From Vitis vinifera (lineage: Eukaryota > Streptophyta > Magnoliopsida > Vitales > Vitaceae): a stretch of DNA of 64,000 nt. Below the pieces are notes generated by a model, which searched no databases, was not told the origin of the DNA, and saw only the letters and a list, made by a program, of their open reading frames with translations. A program made the translations under genes and the position numbers. The stretch covers positions 18,994,001-19,058,000 of the forward strand of contig NC_081815.1 of the NCBI RefSeq assembly GCF_030704535.1, read 5' to 3'. Below, in pieces: positions 22,799-34,803 of the stretch. Numbering within the stretch: the first letter of the stretch is position 1; every line of letters begins with the position of its first letter.

Positions 22799-23077
22799 GG
22801 TGGTGTTTGTTTATTTTGATTTTTTGTTGAAAATAATTTATTTTCATAATTTAGATCGTTTGTTTTTCTACTTTTTTATAATTTATTATAAACTTTTCAC
22901 TAAATAGAAAAAACCAAAATATATAACTTTTTTTAAATAAAAAAAATAACATATTAGTTTTTCTATACTTTTTAATACTTAATAGAAATAAAATACTATA
23001 AAAACAAACAACTTAATATTTAACATTATTAAGTATTAAAGTTTTATTTATAATTAAGTAAAAAAACAAACACCACC
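22799..23077. mobile_element. Tourist-like MITE shared by copies A and B
   Basis: The ends are 'ggtggtgtttgttta' and 'aaacaaacaccacc', flanked by TAA on both sides, 279 bp. The copy-B orthologue is at 40509-40787, so insertion preceded the segmental duplication. It belongs to the same family as 20807-21027 by its ends. Confidence 0.75.
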
Positions 23078-23345
23078 TAAATATTTTTCTGTTATGATTT
23101 TATAGTTTTTTTTTATGAAAAACCAAAAAAAAAAACAAAAAAACAAAAAAGGTTTGAAATCTACTCGGTCAACACCTAAATATTTAACATTATTAAGTAT
23201 TAAAGTTTTATTTATAATTAAGTAAAAAAACAAACACCACCTAAATATTTTTCTGTTATGATTTTATAGTTTTTTTTATGAAAAACCAAAATAAAAAAAT
23301 AAAAAAACAAAAAAGGTTTGAAATCTACTCGGTCAACCAAATTAA
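23014..23345. repeat. Local ~165-bp tandem duplication (copy A only)
   Basis: The text from 'aatatttaacattattaag' through the 'aaaaaggtttgaaatctac' block is repeated after about 165 bp. It includes the right end of the MITE, which is therefore present twice. Copy B shows one unit, interrupted by the organelle-like insert. Confidence 0.75.
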
Positions 23346-23500
23346 ACTACATGCATTCCTCATTGAAATAACCATCACCAAATATAGAATGTATTACAAA
23401 GTGAACAATTCAAAATTTTCATTTCATGCTTGTGTGTTGAAATCTACACAACACATACAAGAATTATAAGAACAAAGGAAATTAAGAAGCAGCAGACATC
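23310..23500. repeat. Relic of a DUF761 gene 3' flank
   Basis: It matches 25200-25400, the DNA just beyond the stop codon of the DUF761 gene: 'catcaccaaatatagaatgta', 'tacaaagtgaacaattcaaa', 'gttgaaatctacacaacaca', and 'agaagcagcaaacatcc'-like text. No gene follows here; the text switches to the R2 repeat at about 23500. The copy-B counterpart is about 41315-41500. This suggests that a further DUF761 unit once stood here and lost its coding part. Confidence 0.65.
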
Positions 23501-25647
23501 CCATATGTGACACTGCTCAAAAGTGATGTTAAATACATCCCACTTTTTTCTTTTCACACCCACAAAACCAAGATATTTGACCATGCTCTTTTTTTTTCTT
23601 TCTTCTCTATGCCTTTCAACTTTTCTTTTCCTTCCAAGAACTAGGTATAATCTTAGTTTCGAAGAAAAGAAAAGAAAGAAGAAGAAGCTACTTTTCTTGC
23701 TTTAATAAAAGCTATTTCTTTTGCTCTCAAATCAACTCATCTTTCTCCCATCTTTAGCATTAACTTTTAATTTTGAGACGAATATAGGAATCTCTATATC
23801 CACTTGGTCTGATTTTTTCCCCTTTAGAACTAACTTGTAAAACGAGTGAACCCTTTTCCCATCAAATCAGCATCTAACCACTCAAATAACAGTTCTTAAT
23901 TTTCGATTCACCACATCTTAGAAGCACTTTAGCAAAAATTAATAATAATTGTCTGCAAACAAGAGACAAAAGACAAAGGGCGCGCCTTAACAGTTGTTGC
24001 ACAGAGTTCGTATTCCAATTGGACTTTTCTTTTTACCAACATTCAAGCCAATACTAGGATAAGGCAACAAGAACAGTCAGGGTTAGCCCATTTGACCAAT
24101 TCTTCATTGGGAGAAAACTAGAGGGTGCTGTTACATTCAGGAGGAGCAGGTTCACCCAATCAACTCTTTACGAAAATTCAGATTTCATATTCATGCTGAA
24201 TTTGAGGTTTTACCAAAATATTCTTTTTAAACTTTTTATAAAGTTATTTAGACATGACCACGGTTCAGAATCAATTTCATTAAAATCTTAGAGTATGTTT
24301 AGTAATGGTTTTGAAGAATTTTCAGTTCTTGAGAATAAAAAAATAGTTTTTCTACAAAGATGATAAATATTTGAAAGTTTTTTACATTATAGATATATAT
24401 ATATATATAGAAAAAAACCCTTTTTGATATATTTAAGTTAATTATCATAAACTATTATAAAAATTATTACCAAACAAACCCTTATTTTGAATTTCTCTCC
24501 TTTAGAAAATATTTTTTAATGAAACTTTACTTAGTTGTGATTAAGAACTCACCAATTTTGATTGTGAGCAAGAAATGTCCAACTCATTAATTTTATCAAT
24601 AAACTACACGAAACTCAACTAGTATACGCTGAATTAATCGGCTGAAGTAATGAACTTATTTGAAGTGGTTCATTTCATACTAGGGCCAATATATGAATGA
24701 GGACTACTGTTACATCCCTACCTAACTACTCTAGCTCAGTTGAAAGATCCTTAACTTTTTTTTTTTTTTTGTTAAATATCATTTTTCTTATCCTGATTTT
24801 CAATTTTTTATTAGTAACTACATCAGATTCATAGGCTAATAGAATGTGATCAGATATTATTTATATTGGTAAGTGGCAACTGCCCTTTGCATGGGAATTA
24901 TTATCGTAGCTTGAAGGAGCCTCATTTGACTCTCTGCAACCATAGGAATGAATAAGATACACCTAACATAATAGAGATTAATAATTCTAAATTGACTAGT
25001 AGTGCTTGAGTTTCTTAGCCCTCTTTTAACATTAATGAAAAGCAAAAGTTCGTACACCAGAAAGAGTGATAACTATACTCATTCAAAGACTCTTCAGGTC
25101 TAGATTATTTGAATCCGGTTTTCCTTTCCCATCTGCCAAACATGGCAGATCTAAAACCTAAATTTAGATTGAACATGACCCACAAGATAGAAAGAACAAA
25201 AAAAAAGGTTTGAAATTTACTCGATCAACCAATTTATACTAACTCCATTACTCATTGAAATACCCATCACCAAATATAGAATGTATCAGTATTACAAAGT
25301 GAACAATTCAAAAGTTTCATTTCATGCTTCTGTTGTTGAAATCTATACAACACATACAAGACTGAGAATAAGGGAAAGAAGCAGCAAACATCCTGGTTGA
25401 TCCCTATCAAACAATCCCAAAACCAGGAAAAATGAAAAAAAAAGAAGAAAAAAACCCAGAATCCAAATTACAAAAGAAAGAAGAAGAATGAAAGAATTGA
25501 TGATTATACAAAAGTGCTGCAAATTGTAAAGGAGATACTCTTAAAAAAACACAGGCTCCAAGTTTCACCAAAAGTCATGAATCCTTGTCGTCTCTCTTAT
25601 CACAGGGAAACCTCACAAATTTGCCAATCAAATGAACCAAAAAATCA

Positions 25648-26034
25648 TCATGGGGACGTTGTTGTTGACTCAAAGCTGTTGCCCTTGCAGTACCTGAGCT
25701 CCAATGAAACCTGTCTCTCCATCTGGAGTTGTCGATAGAAATTCGCTATGAAAACTTCAGCTCTCTTATCAACATCCTCTTCGCATGGGCCGCTGATCGT
25801 CCTCTGAATCCCCCGCGACGAACCGGGCTGATCTTCTGAGTCGGTATCTTCAGTGCAACCCCTCAAGCCAGGCCTGTCATTGAAGCTGAATCTTCTTGTT
25901 TCGGAAGAAGTGCGGAGCATGGAGGCGACATGCCATCTATGGATGCCAAAGTTGAGCAGGAAGCCCACTTTCTTCACTGCCCTCCTCAGGCGGCTGAGCA
26001 GTGATGATTTGTTGTTGCGTTTGGGCATACTCAT
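25648..26034 (-). CDS. Small DUF761-family protein, copy A
   Basis: Intronless frame of 128 codons. The N-terminus is basic (MSMPKRNNKSS, then LLSRLRRAVKKVGFLL), the middle is Ser/Arg-rich with an acidic 'EDTDSEDQPG' patch, and the C-terminus at residues ~83-113 carries the DUF761 signature: 'DVDKRAEVFIANFYRQLQ' followed by 'MERQVSLELRY'. Family members are short plant proteins of largely unknown function, some first described from cotton fibre. There is no signal peptide or clear membrane span, only a weakly hydrophobic patch near residues 23-30. It differs from copy B by four residues, the most notable being Val for Asp within the signature. The 3' flank shared with copy B extends over 400 bp beyond the stop. 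The cellular role is unknown. Confidence 0.8.
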   Translation of the reverse strand: MSMPKRNNKSSLLSRLRRAVKKVGFLLNFGIHRWHVASMLRTSSETRRFSFNDRPGLRGCTEDTDSEDQPGSSRGIQRTISGPCEEDVDKRAEVFIANFYRQLQMERQVSLELRYCKGNSFESTTTSP

Positions 26035-26103
26035 CTTGGAGAATTGAATGAAGGAATGGATGATTGAATATTAAAAGTTGGGCAGATGTGGATGAGACTC
26101 TCT

Positions 26104-26113
26104 CTATATATAG
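26104..26113 (-). promoter_or_regulatory. TATA box of DUF761 copy A
   Basis: The palindromic CTATATATAG lies about 70 bp upstream of the start codon and is conserved in copy B (44098-44107). Spacing fits a core promoter with a leader of about 40 nt. Confidence 0.65.
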
Positions 26114-26320
26114 AGAGACAGACATTGGGTGGAGAGAGCCGTCTCAAAGAAGCTCAAGCATTTGACGTCGAAGAAGTTGCTAGGTAATGGAGACGAAAAA
26201 AAGGAAAACCGTGTTACAGATGACAGCTATACTTACGTGGGAATATTCTAGCTGGAATACTAAAAGGCATGGTTAACACTTTGATCAATTCTTCATTAGT
26301 ACACTGAGATTAATATTTCA

Positions 26321-26353
<33 letters not shown>

Positions 26354-26580
26354 ACCAGTTGATAGAAGGTTACTGGGCTTGGAAATTATTTTTGAAAAAT
26401 AATTTTTAAAAATTTTATTGTGAATTATTCTTTATATTTATATAATTATTTTTTAAAATAATTCTTAAAAAAAATAATTTAAAATAACTAAAAAAAGTTG
26501 TTAAAAACTATTTCCTATTTTTAAAATAAAAAAATCATTTAAAAAAAAATAAAAAACAATTTTCAAAAAAAAAATTAGTC

Positions 26581-27336
26581 TAATGCAAAAAGAAGTATAT
26601 AGTGATATTTAAAATAAAAATTCTTCGTCCATTCTCTTTCTTTCTTTTTCTTTTTCTTATTTTGATAAATTTTCAATTAATTCAAATAAGTTAAAAAAAA
26701 TCCTTAGTAAACTAATTTGTAACATTTCATATAATTTATTAGCAAAAGTCATGTTCAGAAAATTATTAAAATAAGGAATGAAGAATATTAAAAAATAAAA
26801 TTAAACTTTTTATTTTATAATAGTAAAAAATAATAATAAGCTTTAAAATACTTTTTAGTATAAAATGAAAGAAAATATTGGATATATTTATTTTAAATAA
26901 TGTTTTAATCATTAAATTATTTACTTCTAAAATGTAAAGGATAATTTTTATTTATTTAAATTAATAGTTTTTTAGAAATTATTTTCCAAAAAGTTTTTGA
27001 ATCATTAATATAATTTTTGTTTATTTATAATTTAAAAGTAGAAAATAATGTTGATTTTTCAATTATTTATAAAAGACTTTAAAAAAATAATGAAAAATCC
27101 AAAAATTGTTAAATAAAGATGAATTTGTTGGTGTTAGCATGTGAAGAGTGGTGAAATAAAGATAAAAATGAATCAAATGGATAGTTTTATCTATTACTAT
27201 CTCATAAATTTGTAATCAATTATAGGTGATAGAAGGATCTTACATCAATTGTCAAGCTCAAATGAGCTTGAAGCACAATTCTCCCAAGCATGGAGCCGTG
27301 TAAGGTAGTGTTGGGTTTGGAGAATGAAAAAAAAAT
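26581..27336. other. AT-rich DNA between copy A and the solo LTR
   Basis: The segmental similarity ends near 26580. The rest is A/T-rich with no frame or element recognised. From about 27125 the base composition is less skewed, but nothing is identifiable. Confidence 0.55.
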
Positions 27337-27341
27337 GTAGG

Positions 27342-30124
27342 TGTGGACCCCGTATTTCGGCTCATGCGTTTCCCACTTGATGGCGAGCTCGATTTTTATT
27401 TCGAAAAATTGATTTTTATTTATTAAAAGAATGACTTGGAGTCGCCACTTATTTTTGTTTTATTTTTAAAGGGTAAACAAAATAAGAAAGAAAAACCCTA
27501 AGTGTGACTCCTTGTTTTGAAAAAGGTGGTCTGTGAAAAACCGGATCGGGTTCGGGGGTCAAGTTACTTATCGGAAAGGTACGGTAAAAACCGTAGCACC
27601 CCTCTAAGCCCCTAAAGTCGAGTCTCTACTAATAAAGTGAAGCAATCATGGCAATTGATGAGTAAATCAATGAATACCCAAAGTGATCATGCACGTATGA
27701 GAGTTTGAATATGCATAGACAATGATCAGATGGAAAGTGGGTACGTACCTCGGCAATAAGCCACCATGCACTATCAAGAGAGAGGGTTAGTGCACAATTA
27801 AGGAATAATAACATGCATGTCAGAGAGCAAGATAAATAAATCATATATGATAACCAAGTCAATCAATCAGATCAATCAATTGATCATAAGATCATGTATG
27901 TGGGGCCCCCACCAAAGCCCAATATATCTTGCATTAAAGATGAGTGACAGTTCAGGAGACTTAGTCGTCAGTATTATCGGAGTTTGCTTTTTGATTGTGG
28001 GCGGAAATGGATCCGGCGAATCGCGAGTGTCTGACGAGCCAAGCTGTCCGGGGAATCTGAATTGTCGGTTGTGGATGCTCTCCGGGTAAGCGCTATCAGA
28101 GGATCCGAACATGTCTAACCGGGGAAGTTGAATCACCCTCCTCTCCCATCCGACGTCAGGCGTCGGATGTGAAATATCCAAAGAAAGTGGAACGTCGGCT
28201 GGACAGAATTCCAGATGCGAGATATCCGGAGAAGGTTGAACGTCGGCCGGACAGAATTCCGGATGTGAGATATCCGGAGAAGGTGGAACGTCGACCGAAC
28301 ATAATTCCGGATGTGAGATATCTGGAGGAGGGTGAACGTCGGCCGGACAGAATTCCGGATGTGAAATATCCGGAGGAGGTTGAACGCCTGCCGGACAGAA
28401 TTTCGAATGTGAGATATCCGGAAAAGGTGGAACGTCGGCCGGGCAGAATTCCTGATGTGAGATATCCGGAGAAGGTGGAGCGTCGGCCGGACAGAATTCT
28501 TCTCCGGGTGGAATGAGCTATGTCGTCGTCGCAAAGGGGATCGTTTGCGTGTGCAAGGGAGAGAGAGCCATGTGGCATTTTTTAGGAAGGATCCCATAGG
28601 TAGGTGAAAGTTTAGAGAGAGAAACGGGTTTGGTGGGTTGTATGGATATGGAGGCTTGGGTGAGTGGTTTTAATGGGTATGTGAATGAGTGAAGGATAGC
28701 ATGCATCCGTGAGACTCCATGTAAGTGAGGGAGTGGGATGGAGAATGAATGAGAGGAAAATGGAGGTGGTGGAGGATGCTTGACTCCTACAAGCTTGAGT
28801 GAGGAAATGGGTATGGCTGACGCGAACAGTGAAGAAGGTGTAGGCATGTGGTAATCGTGTTATTCATCATGAGAACATTAAGCCTTTGCTTGGACAAGTT
28901 CAACTTTTCTCCATGCACATGGGCCATTTACAAGGGAAAAAAAAAAACGAGAGCATCAAAGAGGACCAAAACAGAGCATATATGGGCAGATAATCACATT
29001 CAACCAAAACCATCTTGTGGCTCTGGATCGAACTAACAAGCTCTTTCCCTGCTCTCCGCGACTCCACTTAGGCCTCTCCTCACAGCTTCAGCTTGCTTCT
29101 TCAAACCTCTAATGTCTCCACCCTTTTCTTTGTAGCATTGTCGTCCAAGAAAGGATCTCCTCTTTTCAAATATCTCTAGCCAAACACCAGGAAAACTGGA
29201 ATGCTCTCCTCCTCTCACTCTACAAAATATACCCAGGCAGTTTGCTACTTTGCTTCACCCTCAAGCTATCGAGTCTCCTCTCCAGAAAATGCCAAGAATA
29301 GAGGGGAAAAGCGAAGAAAAAGGAAAAGAACAAAAAAAAAAAAAAAAAAGAACAGAACAATGTATAAAGGGAGATAATACCACTAAAACCAAGCTCTGCA
29401 TCACGAAGACCAAAAGAGCTTTCAAAAGAACCTAGTGGGAGGATCTCAATGAACTTAACACACAAACACAAAATATATCCAACATACAGCTCATACGGGA
29501 GAAAACAAAGATCAAATAAACAAAAGTCCGAAACAGGTTTGCCTCCTTAGGTAATCAAAGCAATTATCTGAATATCAGCAAGAAACGTAAGGTGATCCTC
29601 AAAAATAAGATAAGATAAAGTAAAAGATAATCAAACCTGACTGATTCTTCTCCTACCTCTCTAAAAAAATGTTTTCTCCCTTACTCCTTCTATCTTCCTC
29701 TCCAGTCGTTCCACTTTTCCTTTCTTTCTTGGTGTGCTCTTTTGCAAGCCACTCTTCTGCCCTCCTATTCACCGGTCAGCAAGCATGGCTTGCCCAACCA
29801 CTCTCCCTATTGCTACACGCCTGCTGCAACCGGCATCAAGCCCTCAGCTTCATGGCTGCCCGTCCCATCTGGTCGGGATTCATGGTAAGAGAGGGGGGGT
29901 CCCCCTCACACTTCAAAAGAATAACCAAACTCCACTCTAACAGCCCAAAAGCTCTTCTGAATATCTTCCAACAGGTGTCTCCACCCCATTGCATTTCCAA
30001 CCCACTACCTGATTCACTGACCACCCAACTAAGAAGCAGCATCTGGCTCTTTAAGAGCCCTCCACTTGGCAAGAAGTGTGACCTGCAGCAAATGAAAAAA
30101 ACAAGCCCCATATGGGGGTCTACA
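27342..30124 (-). mobile_element. Solo LTR, 2783 bp, with 5-bp target duplication
   Basis: Bounded by TGTGGACCCC at the left and GGGGGTCTACA at the right, and flanked by the direct repeat GTAGG (27337-27341 and 30125-30129). The terminal TG...CA and the 5-bp target are those of an LTR retrotransposon, and no internal region or second LTR is present. The first ~585 bp match the outer ends of the palindromic element at 31529, and the last ~150 bp resemble its LTR inner ends. By comparison with that element, where a polypurine tract precedes the TGCAGACCCC end, the LTR reads on the minus strand. The middle is not shared and carries a 48-bp minisatellite (28173-28500). Frames inside are repeat-driven and not taken as genes. 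Confidence 0.85.
28173..28500. repeat. Minisatellite, seven 48-bp units
   Basis: Seven head-to-tail units starting at 28173, 28221, 28269, 28317, 28365, 28413 and 28461, the last incomplete. Each has 'gatatccgga', then 'gtcggccggacagaattc'-type text. As 48 is divisible by three and stops are absent from several frames, long artificial open frames appear on both strands (28169-28516 plus, and 28133-28597 and 28156-28578 minus) with 16-residue periodicity. There is no evidence of translation. Confidence 0.9.
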
Positions 30125-30129
30125 GTAGG

Positions 30130-30769
30130 GCAGAGCTGGGTGTGGAAATTAATACAACTTTAAAAAAAAGAAAAAAAAAAGTTATTTTATTTTTATTTGT
30201 TACTTTGAAATTATATAGAATGTTTTTCATTTTTGTTTCCCTATGTGAATCAAATAAATTTTCCATTAAAAATATGTTTAGACCATCTTTGATGGTTTAT
30301 AACCAAAAAAAATATAATGATATTATATTTTATGTAAGTTGGAATAAACCGAAACAAATTATTTGTAGACTTTAATTTGATTGACCCTAATTGATAAGGG
30401 AATTATTGTCGATATTTACATTCATTTGGTCAGAATGTAATTATATTGAACTCTAACCTCTAAGAGTCTAGTAAGGGCCTATTACTAAAGGTATAATTTA
30501 ATTTCATCCCCCTTGAAAAGGGAACGACAATTAAGACTAGCTATCAATTTGTAAAGCTTTATTTAATTAGATACCATTTGAAATTTGATAAACATGATAA
30601 ATAAAAAAAGTAAAAAAGTAAAAAAAAAAAAAAAACATTTTGGAATCCTTTGATTTTGATTTGATATGAAATTTTTTGTTGACATGGTAAGTACTAGCTA
30701 AGAATTTTGAATATCCTAACATGTTTGTTCTATGAAAATGATTGTTAAATTGTATGACTAGGTATTTAT
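30130..30769. other. Intergenic DNA between the solo LTR and copy B
   Basis: A/T-rich, with no recognised frame. A run of A lies near 30620-30636. Confidence 0.55.
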
Positions 30770-31528
30770 AGTCCTATTTGAAAATATGAATAAATTTCAT
30801 TCATTTTCTCCGAGGTTTAAGCTAAATACACTTGCTTCCCGTATTTTAAATCAATAAAAGGTAAGTAGAAATAATAAATAAAAAGAGTAGAATAAGTATT
30901 TAATGAAATTTCAAGCTAATGATAAGAAAGTAAACCAAAACCTGAAAGGAGGTAATTGAAATTAACTTTTGAAAATATTTTATTCATGAAATGTATCCAT
31001 TTTCATCAGTGGACTTTAACCTTATTTCATTGTTTATTAATTTTTTTTTTTGTGACACTCTCAATTAGGACGAGGAATAATAGATAAAATGGAAAATAGT
31101 TGTCAACTATATTTTGTTTTTGTTTTTATTTTTTATTTTTATATATATATATTATTTAAATGTTAGAAAAAAAAAAAAGACCATTTAGATTAATTGTTGA
31201 AATTTGAAGTACTTTGGACAATAGCAAAGTGTTTTGATGTTTAAGTTTTAGTGGTTTTTATTTATGGTAAACCAAATAGTTATTTTCCTTGACATTCTCC
31301 TTTTCTTTTCTTTGTTATTTTCCGGGGCCAAAAATTATGTTGTGCCATGGGACTGTCTTGAGATTGAAATCGGCCATTATTCGATCCAAATGTTCTGCCA
31401 TCGGATTCGACAAAACATACCTGGCTCGTAACATAAACCTAAATCCATGCCTAACGGGCTCAAAACAGAAGAGGTTCGGGCCCCAATCTATCCACCCAAA
31501 CCAAATCAAATAAATCTCATAAAGCTTG

Positions 31529-34329
31529 TGTGGACCCCGCATTTCGGCTCATGCGTTTCCCACTCGATGGCGAGCTCGATTTTTATTTGAAAAATTGATT
31601 TTATTTATTGTTTGAAAATGACTTGGAGTCACCACTTATTTTTGTTTTATTTTTTAAGGGTAAACAAAATAAGAAAGAAAAACCCTAAGTGTGACTCCTT
31701 GTTTTGGAAAAGATGGTCTATGAAAAATCGAATCAGGTTCGGAGGTCAGGTTACTTATCAGGAAGGTACGGTAAAGACCGTAGCACCCCTCTAAGTCCCT
31801 AAAAACAGGTCTCTACTAATAAAATGAAGCAATCATGGCAATTGATGAGGGAATCAATGAATACTCAGAGTGATCATGCATATGTGAGAATCGGGACATG
31901 CATATACAGCGATTAGAGGGAAAATGGGTACATACCTGGGCAACGATCCACCATGCGCTATCAATAGAAGAGTTAGTGCACAATTTAGGAATAATTTCTA
32001 GCATGCATGTTAGAGAGCAGGATAAATCAAACATGTATCATAATCAAATCGATTTATTAGTCAATCAATCGATCAGTCACATATGTGGGGCTCCCACCAA
32101 AACCCGTTTATTTTACATGAATTAATCCCATAAATTCCATTGTTTGGAATTACGAAAAATTCGTTCATGCTTATTAAAAACAAGAGGAGCAGAAGATTGT
32201 TTGAAGACCAGAATGGAATTAAGCTATTTGAGAGAAAGTCGGATTTTTGAAATTCATTTGAAAAATTGGAGTCTCGAAAGTTATTTAAAGAAAATTGGGA
32301 TTTTAGAGTTTATTTGAAGATTGGACTTTCAGGAATTAAATGCGGGAATGAGAATTTTTAGAAATTAAATTTGAACGAGGTTGAAAACTTTGAAAATGAT
32401 TTGAGAGTTCGGGATTTTAAATGAGGCAATAAGTGGATGAGTGAATAAGTAAAGGGATGGAATAATAACGATGGTGAAGTAACAAAGTTTAGGTAAATAA
32501 TTGCGAAAGATGGAATTTTAGAGATTTGACGATGTGAATTTAGAGATTGAAAACTTAAGAATTTATTTAGAGATGAGATCTTTGGTATATGAATAACTGA
32601 ATAAGCAAGTGGATGGGATAGCATTAATAACGAGAATAATCATTAAATGGCGATATATGGACGACGGAGCTTTTGAGGTTGGAAATTAGATTTGGAAGTC
32701 GGGTTCTGATGAATTGAACTTTAACGATTAGATTAAATAGATAATATGGAATAATAATGCTACTTAATGAAAACAATATTTTAAACGAATAGAAAGTGAG
32801 TAGTGGAATTTTTAGGATTAAAAATTAAATTAGGACGTTAAATTTTTGAAGAGTTGGACCTTAAATAAATAAATAGATAGGGGATAAGAATTCTAACTAC
32901 TGAAAATAACATTTAGGCGGATAATGGAATTTCTGGGATTGAAAGTTAAATTAGGACATGGGATAATGATTCTAAATGATGAGGATAACATTTAAACGAA
33001 TTGTAGAATTTTTAGGATTGGAAAATTAAATTAAGACATGAGGTTTTTGAAGAATTAGATTTTAAATAACTAGATGAATATGGGATAATAACTCTAATTG
33101 ATGAAAATAAGATTTAAACGAATTAGTGAAAGATTAAATTAGGATTGAAAAATTAAATTAAAAAATATGGAGTGTTTGAAGGATTAGAATTAAGTTTTAG
33201 CGAATGAGATTTTTAAAAGGTGATAAATAGATTCATACGAAATAATAATAATAATTAATAATCATAATATTTAAGCTAGTGAAATCGAAGTATAAATTTC
33301 GAAATAAAAATATAATTAATAATTTGTCTTTAAGTTTGAGCTAACTAAATTGGTGAAGATAAAAAATAAAATAAAATAAGTAAAATGACAATGCATGAAT
33401 AAGCTAATAATTTATTAAAATTAAAGACCTAAAACTTGTTAGGATATGAAGTAACTAAATGGGCTCACTCATCATGGACTTGGGCCATGAGAGTGGCTAG
33501 CATAAGGAGCAATTGGGCCTTCCATCAGCAACCTTGGGCTTGGGCTCCAACTTAAACCCAAAACCAAAGCCAATATAGGATTGGGCCTAATGCCCCAGCT
33601 CAAGCCCAAGCCCAAGACTTCCTTTTTCTTCCAACTTGCCTCTCCCTCCGCGCCTGGCTTCAGCACGATCACCACCTCCTCGTGGCGGCAGCGGCGACGC
33701 CAGCCAGCACCTGCCAGCACCAGCACCAGCCAGCACCTACCCGTGCCAGCACCAGCTGCACCTGAGGCCGCGATTGTGGGTGCTCTCCGGTATAAAAACC
33801 CCGACAAAATGGAGAAGTATGGTGTTCACCATGGCAGGGCATCAAAAACATGAGAAAACAGCAAACAGAGCACAATGGGAAAGGATAAAATGAACCCATA
33901 CAAGCCATATTATATGTCAAGCAATCCACATAAAATCTTGAGAAAAGAGAGAAAGAAAAGTTCTTTACTAAATAGAAGAAAAACCAAAGATTGATGGCAG
34001 TCATACCTTTACCTTCTCCTTCAGGCTGCCTCCAACCAGCCCGATTTTAAAAAAAGCTCATCCGCTTTATCCCCTTGCTCCTTTGGTAACTCTCTCTCTC
34101 TCGTAATCTGTTGGCCCCCCCACGTTCTCGCACCAGCCCCCCTATTCATGCGATTAGCAAGTATGGCGTTTTCCAACCACTAGCATGGCTGCCATCCCTC
34201 ATTTGATACCTGTCCAATTCTGCTTTCCCCTAGCAGAAAAGGGGTCCCCCTCCCCTTATTTTAAAAAGAAATGCAAAGAAGTAAAAAAAAAAAAACTCTC
34301 TCCCGGGTCCCCCACAAAAGGGGTCTATA
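31529..34329 (-). mobile_element. Left LTR of the palindromic element
   Basis: About 2801 bp, read on the minus strand from its U3 end at 34329 to the outer terminus at 31529. The inner terminus reads TCTATA here against TCTGCA-equivalent in the other arm, so one has mutated. The outer ~585 bp are shared with the solo LTR at 27342. The middle (32.1-33.4 kb) is A/T-rich, and 33.48-33.76 kb is GC-rich with 'ggcttggg' and 'ccagcac' iterations. Confidence 0.8.
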
Positions 34330-34547
34330 AATATGCCCCTCTTCAGTAGAACTCACGAATGTAAGGAATGTGAACACTAAAGTGAAAAGTGAGTGTGAGT
34401 AATGAGTGGGATGAAATGAGATCTATCGAAGAACAAAGGAGACCCCTAAAAGGATGTTAGTGAGATAAGGATTCACTCAGACGAATAAGTGAACACAAAG
34501 GCTCTAATCTTAAAAGAAAGTGATGTCTCGAAATGACTCCGAGTCAC

Positions 34548-34584
34548 TTTTGAAGACGTCTTAGAGAGAGTCTGAGTCCTTAGT
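34548..34584. other. 37-bp spacer at the palindrome centre
   Basis: Pairing of the arms stops after the 'gtcac' at 34543-34547 and resumes at 34585. The spacer, containing 'gaagacgtcttagagagag', has no inverted counterpart. It is the expected single-stranded turn of a hairpin cDNA. Confidence 0.8.
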
Positions 34585-34788
34585 GTGACTTCGGAGTCAT
34601 TTCGAGACATCACTTTATTTTAAGATTAGAGTCTTTGTGTTCACTTATTCATCTGAGTGAATCCGTATCTCACTAACATCCTTTTAGGGGTCTCCTTTGT
34701 TCTTTGATAGAGCTCATTTCATCCCACTCATTACTCACACTCACTTTTCACTTCAATCTTCACATTCCTTACACTCGTGAGCTCTACT

Positions 34789-34797
34789 GAAGAGGGG
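34789..34797 (+). promoter_or_regulatory. Polypurine tract GAAGAGGGG
   Basis: It lies six bases before the TGCAGACCCC start of the right LTR, and its complement sits symmetrically in the left arm (about 34336-34344). This is the placement of the plus-strand primer of LTR retrotransposons and gives the LTR orientation. Confidence 0.65.
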
Positions 34798-34803
34798 CAT
34801 ATT

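Larger units (their letters stand above)
19083..26580. repeat. Segmental duplication, copy A
   Basis: About 7.5 kb in direct orientation with copy B (30770-44553). Similarity starts at 'aaaatatgaataaatttt' near 19095 and ends near 'aaaaaaattagtc' at about 26579. The match is nearly base for base across non-coding DNA and the DUF761 gene, with small indels. Private features of copy A are the MITE at 20807-21027 and a ~165-bp tandem duplication at 23014-23345. It keeps the empty site for the palindromic element found in copy B. Confidence 0.9.

Noticed and set aside
28133..28597. 154- and 140-codon minus-strand frames and a 115-codon plus-strand frame with 16-residue repeats
   Set aside because: They follow from a 48-bp minisatellite inside an LTR. 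Period divisible by three keeps several frames open at once, with no promoter or start context.
29669..30163. 164-codon plus-strand frame with a signal-peptide-like N-terminus
   Set aside because: It lies antisense to the inferred LTR, crosses the LTR end and target duplication, and shows no domain.
33472..33853. 90-111 codon Ala/Gly/Pro-rich frames in a GC-rich pocket
   Set aside because: Part of the LTR arm with 'ccagcac' iterations, and mirrored in the other arm. No start context or domain.
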